DNA from: Hanleya hanleyi
Lineage: Eukaryota; Mollusca; Polyplacophora; Lepidopleurida; Hanleyidae
Direction: 5' to 3'
Assembly: GCA_036873755.1 (NCBI GenBank)
Contig: JAVTVY010020238.1
Span: forward strand, 1 to 64,000
DNA length: 64,000 nt
The notes beneath the pieces were generated by a model. The model saw only the letters and a list, made by a program, of their open reading frames with translations. It was not told the DNA's origin and did not search any database. Each line of letters begins with the position of its first letter. Position 1 is the stretch's first letter. Positions 1 through 11,488 of this stretch are shown piece after piece. The position numbers and the translations under genes were made by a program.

Positions 1-269
1 AGAGCTCTCGGCCAATCAGAAGCGAGTATTTTGACCCGGTGCATTATGGGACATATCCAAGATGGCGGCGTCTGCCTTCTGGTTCAAGATGGCGGCACGT
101 CCGGTGTCATCGCCGGCAATGTCCGGCCCTCTCCGGGACAATAGATAGCCTTTATCTGCCCTTCCAAAGCATCAATGGCCTGTACAGGGTCCCCGACAAT
201 ATCTATTTGCCCATGTTAAATGACAAGTGGGGAACCCTCGGTTTCTTCATACAGTGGCAGAAGGTAAAG

Positions 270-339
270 GGTCCTACTGGGAATTGAACCCGGGTCGCTT
301 TATCTAGAGGCAGACACGTTATCCATTAGGCCACGAGTC
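270..339 (-). repeat. tRNA-Arg-like pseudogene block, left arm
   Basis: On the minus strand this reads like a tRNA: A-box-like 'gtggcctaatgg' and B-box 'gggttcaattccc' at normal spacing. The acceptor and anticodon stems do not pair well, so it is a tRNA-derived sequence with intact internal Pol III boxes and not a working tRNA. Two more copies are at 8,019-8,089 and 17,223-17,286. Confidence 0.6.
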
Positions 340-539
340 ATATGATACAAACCAACGTTGAAAATAGCATATACATGTATATGTCTACTATATGGCCCAT
401 ACTGGCCCACTGGCCTATACGGGGAATACCTAAATAGACGTTTTGTGACCTAGGTGGGTCCCTAGTGGACCGATTGGGTCGAGTGAGGTATCAAAGTGAA
501 GCATTCGTGAAGGGGCATCTGATGGGCTGGGGGTGGGGT

Positions 540-2075
540 TGAAATATCGGCATTCTGCGCATGCGCGGTGGCCAAAGGGTATGAAAATAGACGTTTTGGA
601 GCTAGGGGAGCCACTAATGGTCCAATGGGGTCGAGTGAGTTATCAAAGTGAAGCATTCGTGAAGGGGCATCTGATGGGCTGGGTGTGGGGTTGAAATATC
701 GGCATTCTGCGCATGCGCGGTGGCCAAAGGGTATCAAAATAGACGTTTTGGAGCTAGGGGAGCCCCTAATGGGCCGATGGAGTCATATGAGGTATCAAAG
801 TGAAGCCTATGTGAGGGGCACCTGACTGGACTAGCGGCTCGGGCGTTGTCACCATTCTGCGCATGAGCAGACAGGGAATTATGGGAAAAGGGTGTGGAAA
901 TAGATGTTTTGGGAGCTAGGGGAGCCCCTAATTGGCCGATGGAGTCGTATGAGGTATCCATGTGAAGCCTATGTCAGGGGGGCATATGACTGGTCTAGTG
1001 GCTCGGGCGGTGTCACCATTCTACGCATGCGCAGACAGGGAATTGTGGGAAAATGGTATGGAAATAGACGTTTTGGGATCTAGGGGAGCCCCTAATGGGC
1101 CGATGGAGTTGTATGAGGTATCAATGTGAAGCCTGTGTCAGGGGGCATCCGCCTGGACTAGTGTTTCGGCCGTTTGGTGCATGTAAAACTTTCTCCAGAA
1201 AAAAAAACGGAACACGGACTTTATCGAAAAATCCGGGAAAATGCCTATATGGGTTATGGGGAGTATATAGGTCGCCGGGCTTAACGGGGCTTGCCTATCA
1301 ATAGAGTCATCTCCCCCGAGTTCCAGGGTAGGTGTATGTAAAAAAATTCCTGAAAAAATACGGAACACGGACTTTATCCTAAATTACGGAAAAATGCCTA
1401 TATCGGGTATGGGGGGTATAGGACCATCATGGGAAACCTACTTCTCGACTTTTGCGGTATAGGTTGTGGGGTCTCGTTTTCTTAGTCTCGTCAAGACAAA
1501 CATGATAGGAAGTGTCGCGGAGCGAATCGTTGAAATTTTTGGAAAACGTTCAGGGAGACCCATATAGTCCCATACTAGGGGTATAGGACCAATGTTTGTC
1601 CCACTGGGAAACCTACTTCTAGACATTTGCGGTATGGTTGTTTGGATTTGTTTTCTTAGTCTCGTTAAGACAAACATGATAGGAAGTGTCCCGGCACGAA
1701 ACGGTGAAATTTTTGGAAAAAGTCACCGAGGCCTGGAGTATAAGCCCAATGTATGTATAAATCCATACTGGGTGGACGTGTTGGGGTCTACTAATGGTCC
1801 AATGGTGTCGTATGAGGTCTTATTTTGAAGCTCTCATGCAGGAGCACTTGACTACGCTAATGGTTCGTCCGTGTTCAATAGTCTGCGCAGGCGCAGCCTG
1901 GCCGTAGTAGAGAAAACAGGCATTTTTGGGGGTATGTGGGTGTGTGTTTGGGGTAGAGATGGGCTATTCACGGTTCGAATGGGTCGTGGAAGGTGTCAAA
2001 GTGAAGCCCGTTTGGGGTAGAGTCAGAATGGCGTGTTTTTAAATGCAAGTCGCGTCAATCTGCGCATGCGCAGTT
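540..2075. promoter_or_regulatory. Array of NRF1-like palindromes in the left arm
   Basis: The motif TGCGCATGCGCA or a close variant recurs near 556, 709, 850, 1,022, 1,881 and 2,060, each in a ~170-bp unit with 'gagcccctaatgggccgatgg' type sequence. It matches the NRF1 consensus (YGCGCATGCGCR). The mirror array is at about 6,240-7,810; single copies occur at 22,170, 41,732 and 41,908, and variants at 17,635-18,040. The motif is seen directly; factor binding is inferred. Confidence 0.5.
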
Positions 2076-2149
2076 GGGTGTAGTAAGTAAAGTGGCCATT
2101 TTGGGGGTGTGTGGAGGTGAGTTTGGTGTCGAGATGGACCATCCTTGGT

Positions 2150-2800
2150 CCGAATGCGTCCTGGGAGGTGTCCTCTTGTAGCTCTCGGGAAGTAGACCCC
2201 GATTTGGGGGCTGTTCACAGCATCTGTGACGTCATCGATGACGTCATCAGTACGAGTAGTAGCGAAAGTGTGCATTTTGGGGCAGTGAAAGAAGGTATTT
2301 GGGGTAGAGATGCTCCATTCTCAGCCCGAATGCGTCGTGTGGGGTGTCATCTTGTAGTTCTCGGGGTGCAGACCCCGATTTGAGGGCTGTCCACAGCATC
2401 TGTGACGTCATTGGTGACGTCATCAGTAGGAGTAGTAGCGAAAGTGAGCATTTTGGGGCAGTGAAGGAAGGTATTTTGGGTAGAGATGCTCCATTCTCAG
2501 TCCGAATGCGTCGTGTGGGGTGTCATCTTGTAGATCTCGCGGTGCAGACCCCGATTTAAGGGATGTCCACAGCATCTGTGACGTCATTGATGACGTCATC
2601 AGTAGGAGTAGTAGCGAAAGTGAGCCTTTTGAGGTGTCATGTTGTAGCTCTCGGGGTGTAGACCCCAATTTGAGAGATATCCACAGCATCTGTGACGTCA
2701 TTGGTGACGTCATCAGTACGAGTAGTAGCGAAAGTGGGCATTTTTTTAGCAGTGAAGGATGTTATTTGGTGTAGAGATGGACCATCCGCGGTGCGAATGC
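2150..2800. promoter_or_regulatory. Array of paired CRE-like sites, left arm
   Basis: Four tandem units of ~165-180 bp, each with two CRE/ATF-type palindromes (TGACGTCA or one-base variants) about 13 bp apart, followed by 'gtagtagcgaaagtg'. Pairs lie near 2,227, 2,402, 2,580 and 2,695. The mirror array is at 5,480-6,110. The paired spacing is conserved between units. Confidence 0.5.
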
Positions 2801-3368
2801 GTCGTGTGAGGTGTCATCTTGTAGCAACGCCCACCAACGCCATTCTTAATGCTTCAACGCCCTGGTAAAATAGCTCAGAAGCTCTGATATTCCATGGAAT
2901 TGTCACTAATTCGTCGAAATGCAGTGACGCCCGTCAACGCCCGTCGTTACACCTTAACACTCTAACATAACGCCATGATATAGACCGGAGAGAGAACAAC
3001 AACAGCAACAATAACAAGGATGACACATGAGAGAACAACAACAACAAGAAGTTTTTTCATATAGTTTATTCTCCCCAATGTTACATCATACCCACGCTGG
3101 GGGAGCCGCGTTGGGTATATTTACAATTCAAGAAGATTCTTGTCCACTCAGAGGCCACCATTTGCATGTTTCATATTCGTTCCTGTCCGTTAGATGTATT
3201 CTTGTCCAGTCAGAAGTCCCCATTTCAGAAAGTTCCATCTTCGGCCATGTTCGCTCTGAACCGTTTATTCTAATCATCTTCGGGCAGGTCAGGATACCGT
3301 TGAGGCAACATATCCTCAGATAGTTGTTTGCGCATTCTGAGTATCTATCAGTGCATGGGTGAATACTT

Positions 3369-3596
3369 TCATCCGATGGGGGTGGTGGTCAGTTTAACCA
3401 CGAAGAACGTAACATTGGTCATTATCTCCACTATCCACTTGGTGTTGGGGCGCTGTTCATATGCCCATTCCAATGCATCCACAGTGTCCAGTTGGGCCAG
3501 TATCGTCTCTAGCGACGCCCGATTGGTGATTGTGAAAGGATGGTCGTACACTAGGTTGATGGCACTGGAATAGAAATAGCGCAATTCACCCGTCAT
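3369..3596 (-). pseudogene. PolB N-terminal fragment in the left arm
   Basis: A 75-residue open frame that is the mirror copy of the last third of the fragment at 4,167-4,847, with several substitutions. It matches roughly residues 90-165 of the PolB N-terminal region at 22,586-23,737 (shared motifs 'DHPFTI.NRASLE' and 'PNTKW.VE..TNVTFFV'). It is there because the inverted-repeat arm extends into the polymerase gene. Confidence 0.6.
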
Positions 3597-3835
3597 CTTA
3601 TGGCATAATGGCTATTCACTTGCAGAACATGAGAGCTTCTGGACCTGAGCCTGATAGAAGTCCGGGATGGTAGTACATTCGTGAACATCCGGGCACTTTC
3701 ACATCCGGAACTTTTACATCCGGGTACATCCGGGTTCTTGTACATCCCTGACTGTAGAACATCTGGGTACTCCTATGTTGGCCTATAAGAGCCGAAAGTT
3801 TTACGGCCTTCATCATTTCCAGATCCACAGCCGAT

Positions 3836-4066
3836 ATGTTCTCTTGCATAACTTGCTCGAAGCGCTTTCATCGCCTGGACAGTTTGCGTTGTCACACACG
3901 TGCATGCCACGAAGTACCCATGCATACATGTGCGGATTGTGATATAGCCTTTAAGCATCCCAGTCAATTGAGTCGTCACCGAAATGTCATACACGGATCA
4001 CGCTCGCCACTCTCGAGACCGGATATTTCAGTTTCTATCGGAATGGAGATTGATCTCAGTGTTTAA
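3836..4066 (+). CDS. Two-finger C2H2 zinc protein in the palindrome centre
   Basis: A 76-residue open frame beginning with ATG. It has two classic C2H2 fingers: C-x2-C ... F ... L-x2-H-x4-H at residues ~4-26, then C-x2-C ... F ... L-x2-H-x4-H at ~31-53. It ends in a short acidic tail. The role is unknown; a DNA-binding regulator or a displaced zinc-binding part of the neighbouring polymerase gene are both possible (the PolB N-terminal region at 22,586-23,737 also carries a C-x2-C...H...C motif). It lies in the ~1 kb single-copy centre upstream of the PolB fragment, in the same orientation. It could be an exon of a longer gene. Confidence 0.45.
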   Translation: MFSCITCSKRFHRLDSLRCHTRACHEVPMHTCADCDIAFKHPSQLSRHRNVIHGSRSPLSRPDISVSIGMEIDLSV

Positions 4067-4166
4067 TGAGAGAAGTAAGAGCTTCGAGCTTCAGTATCAT
4101 GGATTGCCCGAAGACGTTTAGGTTACACTGAACGAAGATTGAACTTTCTGAAATGATGGCTTCTGA

Positions 4167-4847
4167 TTGGTCGATAAGCCGGTCATCTCCCCTCTAACTT
4201 CCGGGTTCTTGACGTCCGCGGACAGACTCACTGAAGATGAACCCGGGGAGACGAATGCCACTGGTGATGCGATCACGGAGAGCCCGCCTATACCCACAGT
4301 TCAGAAGAGCCTAGATATCCAGCCGGTCCCTAGCATTACTGTTCCCAATCATACGCCTGACAACAACGAACATTTTCTGGAAGATGCAGTGGATGTTCCC
4401 AGCGATCTCTTACCCGAAGATCATCCAGTGAGTGAGATGTATCGACGCCATTGGTCCATGATCCGACACTGTTTCCACCGTCATCGCCCTATATTGGACT
4501 TGTACAATTTCCGACTGACCGACCTCGCCCGTCTACGCAGCTACGTGGAAGCCATCTTCAATGACCAGCCTACGTCCTTCACATTAAATGTAGCATTTGG
4601 GTACATCTTATGCCATAAGATGACGGGTGAATTGCGCTGTTTCCATTCCAGTGCCATCAACCCAGTGTACGACCATCCTTTCACAATCACCAATCGGGCG
4701 TCGCTAGAGACGATGCTGGCCCAACTGGACACTGTGGATCCCTTGGAATGGGCCTATGAACAGCGCCCCAACACCAAGTGGATAGTGGAGATAATGACCA
4801 ATGTTACGTTCTTCGTGATTAAACTGACCACCGCCCCCATCGGATGA
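4167..4847 (+). pseudogene. Polinton PolB N-terminal fragment
   Basis: Open for 226 codons without a convincing ATG (the frame opens at a TTG). After a variable Pro/Asp/Glu-rich leader of ~85 residues it aligns with the N-terminal region of the PolB gene at 22,586-23,737, sharing 'LPEDHPVS', 'FHRHRPI.DLY.FRL' and 'PNTKW.VE..TNVTFFV'. It stops at the 'IG' that in the longer copy is followed by the middle of the protein. It crosses from the single-copy centre into the right arm at ~4,607. No exonuclease or polymerase motif remains, so it cannot make a polymerase. Confidence 0.65.
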
Positions 4848-7800
4848 AAGTATTCACCCATGCACTGATAGATACTCAGAATGCGCAAACAACTATCTGA
4901 GGATATGTTGCCTCAACGGTATCCTGACCTGTCCGACGATGATTAGAATAAACGGTTCAGAGCGAACATGGCCGAAGATGGAACTTTCTGAAATGGAGAC
5001 TTCTGATTGGACAAGAATACATCTAACTGACAGGAACGAATATGAAACATGCAAATGGTGGCCTCTGATTGGACAAGAATCTTCTTGAATTGTAAATATA
5101 CCCAACGCGGCTCCCCCAGCGTGGGTATGATGTAACATTGGGGAGAATAAACTATATGAAAACAACTTCTTGTTGTTGTTGTTCTCTCATGTGTCATCCT
5201 TGTTGTTGCTGTTGCTGTTGTTGTTCTCTCTCCGGTCTATATCATGGCGTTATGTTAGAGTGTTAAGGTGTAACGACGGGCGTTGACGGGCGTCACTGCA
5301 TTTCGAAGAATTAGTGACAATTCCATGGAATATCAGAGCTTCTGAGCTATTTCACCAGGGCGTTGAAGCATTAAGAATGGCCTTCTGTGAAGTCATGTGA
5401 CGCAGTCAGTATGTCGGCACCTCTTCCCACTTCCCTTATATGTGTTGTAATTGCTACAAGATGACACCTCACACGACGCATTCGCACCGCGGATGGTCCA
5501 TCTCTACACCAAATAGCATCCTTCACTACTAAAAAATGCCCACTTTCGCTACTACTCGTACTGATGACGTCACCAATGACGTCACATATGCTGTGGATAT
5601 CTCTCAAATTGGGGTCTACACCCCGAGAGCTACAACATGACACCTCCCATGACGCATTCGCACCGCGGATGGTCCATCTCTACACCAAATAACACTGCCC
5701 CAAAAGGCTCACTTTCGCTACTACTCCTACCAATGACGTCACAGATGCTGTGGACAGCCCTTAAATCGAGAACTACAAGATGACACCCCACACGACGCAT
5801 TCGGACTGAGAATGGAGCATCTCTACCCAAAATACCTTCCTTCACTGCCCCAAAATGCTCACTTTCGCTACTACTCCTCCTGATGACGTCACCAATGACG
5901 TAACAGATGCTGTGGACAGCCCTCAAATCGGGGTCTGCACCCCGAGAACTACAAGAAGACACCCCACACGACGCATTCGGGCTGAGAATGGAGCATCTCT
6001 ACCCCAAATACCTTCCTTCACTGCCCCAAAATGCACACTTTCGCTACTACTCGTACTGATGACGTCATCGATGACGTCACAGATGCTGTGAACAGCCCCC
6101 AAATCGGGGTCTACTTCCCGAGAGCTACAAAAGAACACCTCCCAGGACGCATTCGGATCAAGGATGATCCATCTCGACACCAAACTCACCTCCACACACC
6201 CCCAAAATGGCCACTTTACTTACTACACCCAACTGCGCATGCGCAGATTGACGCAACTTGCATTTAAAAACACGCCATTCTGACTCTACCCCACACAAGC
6301 TTCACTTTGACACCTTCCACGATCCATTCGAACCGTGAATAGCCCATCTCTACCCCAAACACACACCCACATACCCCCAAAAATGCCTGTTTTCTCTACT
6401 ACGGCCAGGCTGCGCCTGCGCAGACTATTGAACACGGACGAACCATTAGCGTAGTCAAGTGCTCCTGCATGAGAGCTTCAAAATAAGACCTCATACGACA
6501 CCATTGGACCACTAGTGGCCCACCTAGACCCCAACACGTCCACCCAGTATGGATTTATACATACATTGGGCTTATACTCCAGTATATGGGTCTACATGAG
6601 CCTACACAGGCCTCGGTGACTTTTTCCAAAAATTTCACCGTTTCGTGCCGGGACACTTCCTGTCATGTTTGTCTTAACGAAACTAAGAAAACAAATCCAA
6701 ACAACCATACCGCAAATGTATAGAAGTAGGTTTCCCAGTGGGACAAACATTGGACCTATACCCCTAGTATGGGACTATATGGGTTTCCCTGAACTTTTTT
6801 CAAAAATTTCACCGTTTCGTGCCGGGACACTTCCTGTCATGTTTGTCTTGACGAGACTAAGAAAACAAATCCAAACAACCATACCACAAATGTCTAGAAG
6901 TAGGTTTCCCAGTGGGACAAACATTGGTCCTATACCCCTAGTATGGGACTATATGGGTCTCCCTGAACGTTTTCCAAAAATTTCAACGATTCGCTCCGCG
7001 ACACTTCCTATCATGTTTGTCTTGACGAGACTAAGAAAACGAGACCCCACAACCTATACCGCAAATGCCGAGAAGAAGGTTTCCCAGGATGGTCCTATAC
7101 CCCCCATACCCCATATAGTCATTTTCCCGTAATTTAGGATAAAGTCCGTGTTCCGTATTTTTTCAGGAAAAATTTTACATACACCCACCCTGGAACTCGG
7201 GGGAGATAACTCTATTGATAGGCAAGCCCCGTTAAGCCCGGCGACCTATATACCCCCCATACCCCATATAGGTATTTTCCCGGATTTTTCGATAAAGTCC
7301 GTGCTCCGCTTTTTTTTCTGGAGAAAGTTTTACATGCACCCAACGGCCGAGACACTAGTGCAGGCGGATGCCCCCTCACATAGGCTTCACATTGATACCT
7401 CATACAACTCCATCGGCCCATTAGGGGCTCCCCTAGATCCCAAAACGTCTATTTCCATACCATTTTTCCACAATTCCCTGTCTGCGCATGCGTAGAATGG
7501 TGACACCGTCCGAGCCACTAGTCCAGTCATATGCCCCCCTCACATAGGCTTCACATGGATACCTCATACGACTCCATCGGCCCATTAGGGGCTCCCCTAG
7601 ATCCCAAAACGTCTATTTCCATACCCTTTTCCCATAATTCCCTGTCTGCCATGCGCAGAATGGTGACAACGCCCGAGCCGCTAGTCCAGTCAGATGCCCC
7701 CTCACATAGGCTTCACTTTGATACCTCATATGACTCCATCGGCCCATTAGGGGCTCCCCTAGCTCCAAAACGTCTATTTTGATACCCTTTGGCCACCGCG

Positions 7801-8364
7801 CATGCGCAGAATGCCGACATTTCAACCCCTCACCCAGCCCATCAGATGCCCCTTCACGAATGCTTCACTTTGGTACCTCACTCGACCCAATCGGTCCACT
7901 AGGGACCCACCTAGGTCACAAAACGTCTATTTAGGTATTCCCCGTATAGGCCAGTGGGCCAGCATGGGCCATATAGTAGACATATATATGCTATTTTCAA
8001 CGTTGGTTTGTATCATATGACTCGTGGCCTAATGGATAACGTGTCTGCCTCTAGATAAAGCGACCCGGGTTCAATTCCCAGTAGGACCCTTTACCTTCTG
8101 CCACTGTATGAAGAAACCGAGGGTTCCCCACTTATCATTTAACATGGGCAAATAGATGGGGATATTGTCGGGGACCCTGTACAGGTCATTGATGCTTCGG
8201 AAGGGCAGATAAAGGATATCTATTGTCCCGGAGAGGGCCGGACATTGCCGGAGATGACACCGGACGTGCCGCCATCTTGAACCAGAAGGCAGACGCCGCC
8301 ATCTTGGATATGTCCCATAATGCACCGTGTCAAAATACTCGCTTCTGATTGGCTGAGAGCTCTG
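4607..8364. repeat. Right arm of the giant inverted repeat
   Basis: Mirror copy of 1-3,609. It ends near 8,364, where 'agagctct' (also the first bases of the window) is followed by unrelated sequence. It carries a ~70-bp insertion at 5,384-5,452 that the left arm lacks; the same ~70 bp recurs at 21,424-21,500. The arm order (YY1-like, tRNA-like, NRF1-like, CRE-like) is preserved in reverse. Confidence 0.85.
8019..8089 (+). repeat. tRNA-Arg-like pseudogene block, right arm
   Basis: Mirror copy of 270-339. A box at ~8,024-8,035 and B box at ~8,067-8,079 are intact; the T stem has one mismatch and the acceptor stem is poor. Probably a tRNA-derived module carried by the terminal repeat. Confidence 0.6.
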
Positions 8365-8573
8365 TGACGTCATCGATGACGTCATCTCATTTGCATAAAT
8401 GAGAAGGAATCGGGTTTTTATATACTACTAGCATTGTTACCGGTGTTCGTATGTTCTGCTAGGTAACTGATCTATTGAAATGATGACTACCAGCTCCCAT
8501 GAAAGGAAATGGTACAATTTTGGCATACACGTACAATGCGTTTGAAACCGAAAAAAACAAAATGTCCTAAAAA
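8365..8573. other. Non-coding flank of the palindrome
   Basis: Begins with a paired CRE-like site (tgacgtcatcgatgacgtca) directly outside the arm, then AT-rich DNA. No gene seen. Confidence 0.5.
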
Positions 8574-8848
8574 TAATTGTGTTTTAGTGTAACGGCAAGA
8601 GAAAATATATGTACACAATAGCTGAAAGTTCTACCTTGATTGCGTTATGATTATAGTTATGACACTGAAAAAAAATTCCAGCAGGGGCGATATAATGCCA
8701 CATCACCAGGTTAAATGGCGTTTTGATCCATGCTGCGGATTTCAAATTCATGTCATAACTATAAGAGCCTATAACCATAACGCAATCGAGATAGAACTTT
8801 CACATATTGTGTATATGTTTTCTCTTGCCGTTATATTAAAACACAATT
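8574..8848. mobile_element. Foldback (MITE-like) element
   Basis: Two ~90-bp imperfect inverted arms (8,574-8,665 and 8,755-8,848) enclose ~90 bp. The outer ends read 'aattgtgttttagtgtaacg' and its near complement, including 'cggcaagagaaaat'. Short length, no coding capacity and terminal inverted repeats fit a non-autonomous DNA transposon. The target duplication was not resolved. Confidence 0.55.
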
Positions 8849-9322
8849 ATTTATTAAACTAGTTTCGTCTCTTAGTTTAGCAATTTGTCTTTGTTCAAAA
8901 ACATATAATATTGGCTCGCCTGTACGAGTTACAGGGAGGGCTGATATTGTGATCCCCCCCAGCCTTGGAAGCAATACCCCGATTCCTAGCTGCCAAACTT
9001 GGCAACAGAGCCCGAGTTACAGACTCGTTGGATTCCGCGCATAAGTATTAGATCCAATTAGCCTGAAATAGGCTATGTTTCTTTGACAATAATGCCCTGA
9101 TTTCTCACAAACTTGGTGTACGTACTGAATCGTTCTAATCCGCGCATAATATGTAGGTCATGATTAGCTATAGTTAGTCTGAAGTGTCCGATATTTTAAC
9201 TGTTTCCTTGAAAAGAAAAAATGCATCGATTCTTCCAAATCTTGGCACAGGCCTTTTCCAGCATGGCCCGCACTGTAAACTGAGTAAACGATATATAATT
9301 GAAACTTTTCTATCTTTGCAGA
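8849..9322. other. Non-coding, probable 5' region or intron of the lectin-ART gene
   Basis: AT-rich, no long open frame. It ends in a pyrimidine-rich tract and CAG (9,319-9,321) that looks like a 3' splice site, so part of it is probably an intron between a non-coding first exon and the coding exon at 9,323. The first exon could not be located. Confidence 0.4.
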
Positions 9323-9434
9323 ATGAAGACCCGATTGGTCATAACTTCGGTTGTTGTCATAGTGACACTGTTGACAATGCTGGTAGTATTAACAACGCTG
9401 TATATGACAGATGCTCGGAAAGCCGATAATAATG
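9323..9434 (+). CDS. Exon 1 (coding) of the lectin-repeat ADP-ribosyltransferase gene: signal anchor
   Basis: Predicted from splice signals. A CAG acceptor at 9,319-9,321 precedes ATG at 9,323; 37 codons follow, then one base and a GT donor at 9,435 (g|gtgtgt). The encoded segment begins MKTR and then has ~23 hydrophobic residues (about residues 5-27), as in a signal peptide or type II signal anchor. The phase-1 end joins in frame to the CAG acceptor at 11,486-11,488. The large downstream frame lacks its own secretion signal yet is rich in N-glycosylation sequons and cysteines, which supports this exon as its true start. Confidence 0.65.
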
Positions 9435-9501
9435 GTGTGTATATATTATGATAGTTTTCAATGAAGCCTATTTCGCTAATATTGCTGAACGCGATTTTAA
9501 A

Positions 9502-9505
<4 letters not shown>

Positions 9506-9541
<36 letters not shown>
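9506..9541. repeat. (CT)n microsatellite
   Basis: About 17 uninterrupted TC dinucleotides within the intron. Confidence 0.95.
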
Positions 9542-9542
<1 letters not shown>

Positions 9543-10289
9543 GTCGCACACTAAGGCCAACAAAAAGAGCGTATAACGTCCACAATCACTGCATGGTGCC
9601 AATGGCTTTCTGCATCAAAATTGCATGGTATGACCGTATTCGCATGGTACTATTAACTCCGAATTCCAGGTAGACATAAAATATTAATGATTTTCAAAGC
9701 AGTTCAAATGTGGATGAAATTTAAAATAGTGACTGTTCATATGAAGTGACTGTTGTAAAATCGTTGCACCCGTAATGTGCGAGGTCGAATGACTTCGACG
9801 GAATCGACCGAGTGGTCGCGACTGCGATATCTGGACATCACTCGACACGGCCTCGGATAATGTAGCACATTAGTACCTCTTATTGCACTGCTAGGACTCC
9901 ATGTTTGCATCCATGTTGAAAGCACAGCATCACGCGGAAAGTGTATGTCAACATGTCAGCTGTATGACTTCCAACAGTAAAAACAACGATGCGTGGTGGA
10001 CCAGTGGCATTTGTATATAGTACACACAGCATCCTGTGTCGATAAATCCTCCGTGCGCGAATCATCAGGATCCGCGGCGAAGTCCCCCTCCGCCATAGGC
10101 GGTGCTGGAATCCAGGCGAGCGGTGATCTGGATCTCCCTCCCACTTAGACCTCAGAAATTTGCTCTATTTATTAGCCATTAATACGATGCATCGAGGATA
10201 GTATCATCAAACTCTTCTCCACATTATCCCTGAACGTCTGGCGCCAGGGGTAGAACTTCCTTATTTGTTCGTTTCATTGGGTTGTATAG

Positions 10290-10800
10290 AAGCGATTGAG
10301 ACTTGATTGATTGAGCATTTCCGGATAGTCTATGGCGTCGTCAGCCTCCGGCGGGGGAATGTGGGTATCTACTTCCGATTAGTCCCTCTCATTGTACTCC
10401 GTTTTGGGTTCGGTCAACGCGTCCTTCATAGCACGAGACCAGGCCAACTGGGCGCCTAACCGTTCGCATTCTGTAAACAGGTGAGCTACAATAGGCGCCC
10501 CTTTCTTGGGGTGTCCATAAATCAGGTTCTTGCCACGGTAAGACAGGGTGAAATGCTTTGTACCCCCATTCATCCGAAGTTGGATGACGAAGGGCTTGCG
10601 ACGAACGTAGATGGCATGCTAATTGTGGAAGAGGTCTCCGCCGCTGAACACCAGTTGCATTATGGCCCATCCGCCACGGTGTAGGGTTATGGTATTCGAT
10701 GTACCTGACATCACAGTCTTCCACGATGGTGACTTGACCCTTATAGACGTGTAACCCCACCTCGGATGTAAGGGGAAGGAAGGGTTGTTGGCATTTCTGC
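10290..10800 (-). pseudogene. Relic of the Polinton PC4-like gene
   Basis: Three overlapping frames on the minus strand line up with the gene at 30,988-31,485. The first reads into 'VGLHVYKGQVTIVED', the second contains 'TLHRGGWA', and the third holds the C-terminal part up to 'DDAIDYPEMLNQ'. At least two frameshifts separate them. Only this one Polinton gene is recognisable here, so it is a fragment lodged in the host intron. Confidence 0.65.
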
Positions 10801-11200
10801 ACATGCGCAGGGGTCATATGTCACTTCCGGTCACATGACTTCGCATAGGTCACGAAAGTAGGTCAATAAGCGTCTACATGCTCTTTTACTACTGCTATCT
10901 GTGATCATTATATTTGAGACTATGAATGAACTCATGATCCTGATGAGGAATGTTAGTATAGAGAGTAGAGGAATCCCAGGTAATCCCAGGTGTGGTTACA
11001 GCATGTGTCCTTTCGCAATTTCTTCTGAAATACATTTACAGTTATTCAGTATTCAACGCCGAAGTTTTTTCAAAATAGCACCACACTAGCTTCCTTGAAA
11101 TGAATTTGATGGCTGTAGGGCGCGTGAAATCAACGTGGACAGAAGTTTGATTGTACAACTTCCTGAGCCTTCCTGAAGTGTTGTATATCGATGTAAGTGT

Positions 11201-11450
11201 AATACGGTTCATGACCCATTTAAGTTTCATGACCCTTGGGGCAAGCACATCATAGGTGTAATACGGTTCATGACCCATTTAAGTTTCATGACCCTTGGGA
11301 CAGGCACATCATAGGTGTAATACGGTTCATGACCCATTTAAGTTTCATGACCCTTGGGGCAGGCACATCATAGGTGTAATACGGTTCATGACCCATTTAA
11401 GTTTCATGACCCTTGGGACAGGCACATCATAGGTGTAATACGGTTCCACT
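11201..11450. repeat. 59-bp tandem repeat, four copies plus a part
   Basis: Unit begins 'aatacggttcatgacccatt'; copies start at 11,201, 11,260, 11,319 and 11,378, with a partial copy at 11,437. Alternate units differ at 'ggggca' versus 'gggaca', which suggests duplication of a two-unit block. The array ends ~38 bp before the splice acceptor. Confidence 0.95.
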
Positions 11451-11488
11451 TCGCAATTAATCAGGATCATGCAATGTTTTATATACAG

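Larger units (their letters stand above)
1..3609. repeat. Left arm of a giant inverted repeat
   Basis: This ~3.6 kb arm is repeated in inverted orientation at 4,607-8,364; the window starts inside or at its edge. From outside in it contains two AAGATGGCGGC (YY1-like) sites, a tRNA-like block, ~170-bp units with TGCGCATGCGCA palindromes, a block with 'cggaacacggactttat', a block of paired TGACGTCA sites, and a CAA-rich tract near 3,000-3,055. The inner end abuts a polymerase (PolB) gene fragment. Similar blocks occur at 16,981-18,945, 22,020-22,310 and 41,280-41,960. I read it as a very long terminal inverted repeat of a Polinton relative; the arms differ by small indels, so it is not a recent duplication. 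Confidence 0.85.
9435..11488 (+). other. Intron 1 of the lectin-ART gene
   Basis: Bounded by g|gtgtgt and tatacag|gg, both phase 1. It contains a (CT)n microsatellite, a dead Polinton gene on the opposite strand (10,290-10,800), and a 59-bp tandem repeat just upstream of the acceptor. No other coding sequence seen. Confidence 0.6.

Noticed and set aside
270..339. Functional tRNA-Arg gene
   Set aside because: Acceptor and anticodon stems do not pair; only Pol III boxes are preserved.
11201..11450. Regularly spaced repeats that might suggest a CRISPR array
   Set aside because: Units abut without unique spacers and the sequence is eukaryotic.
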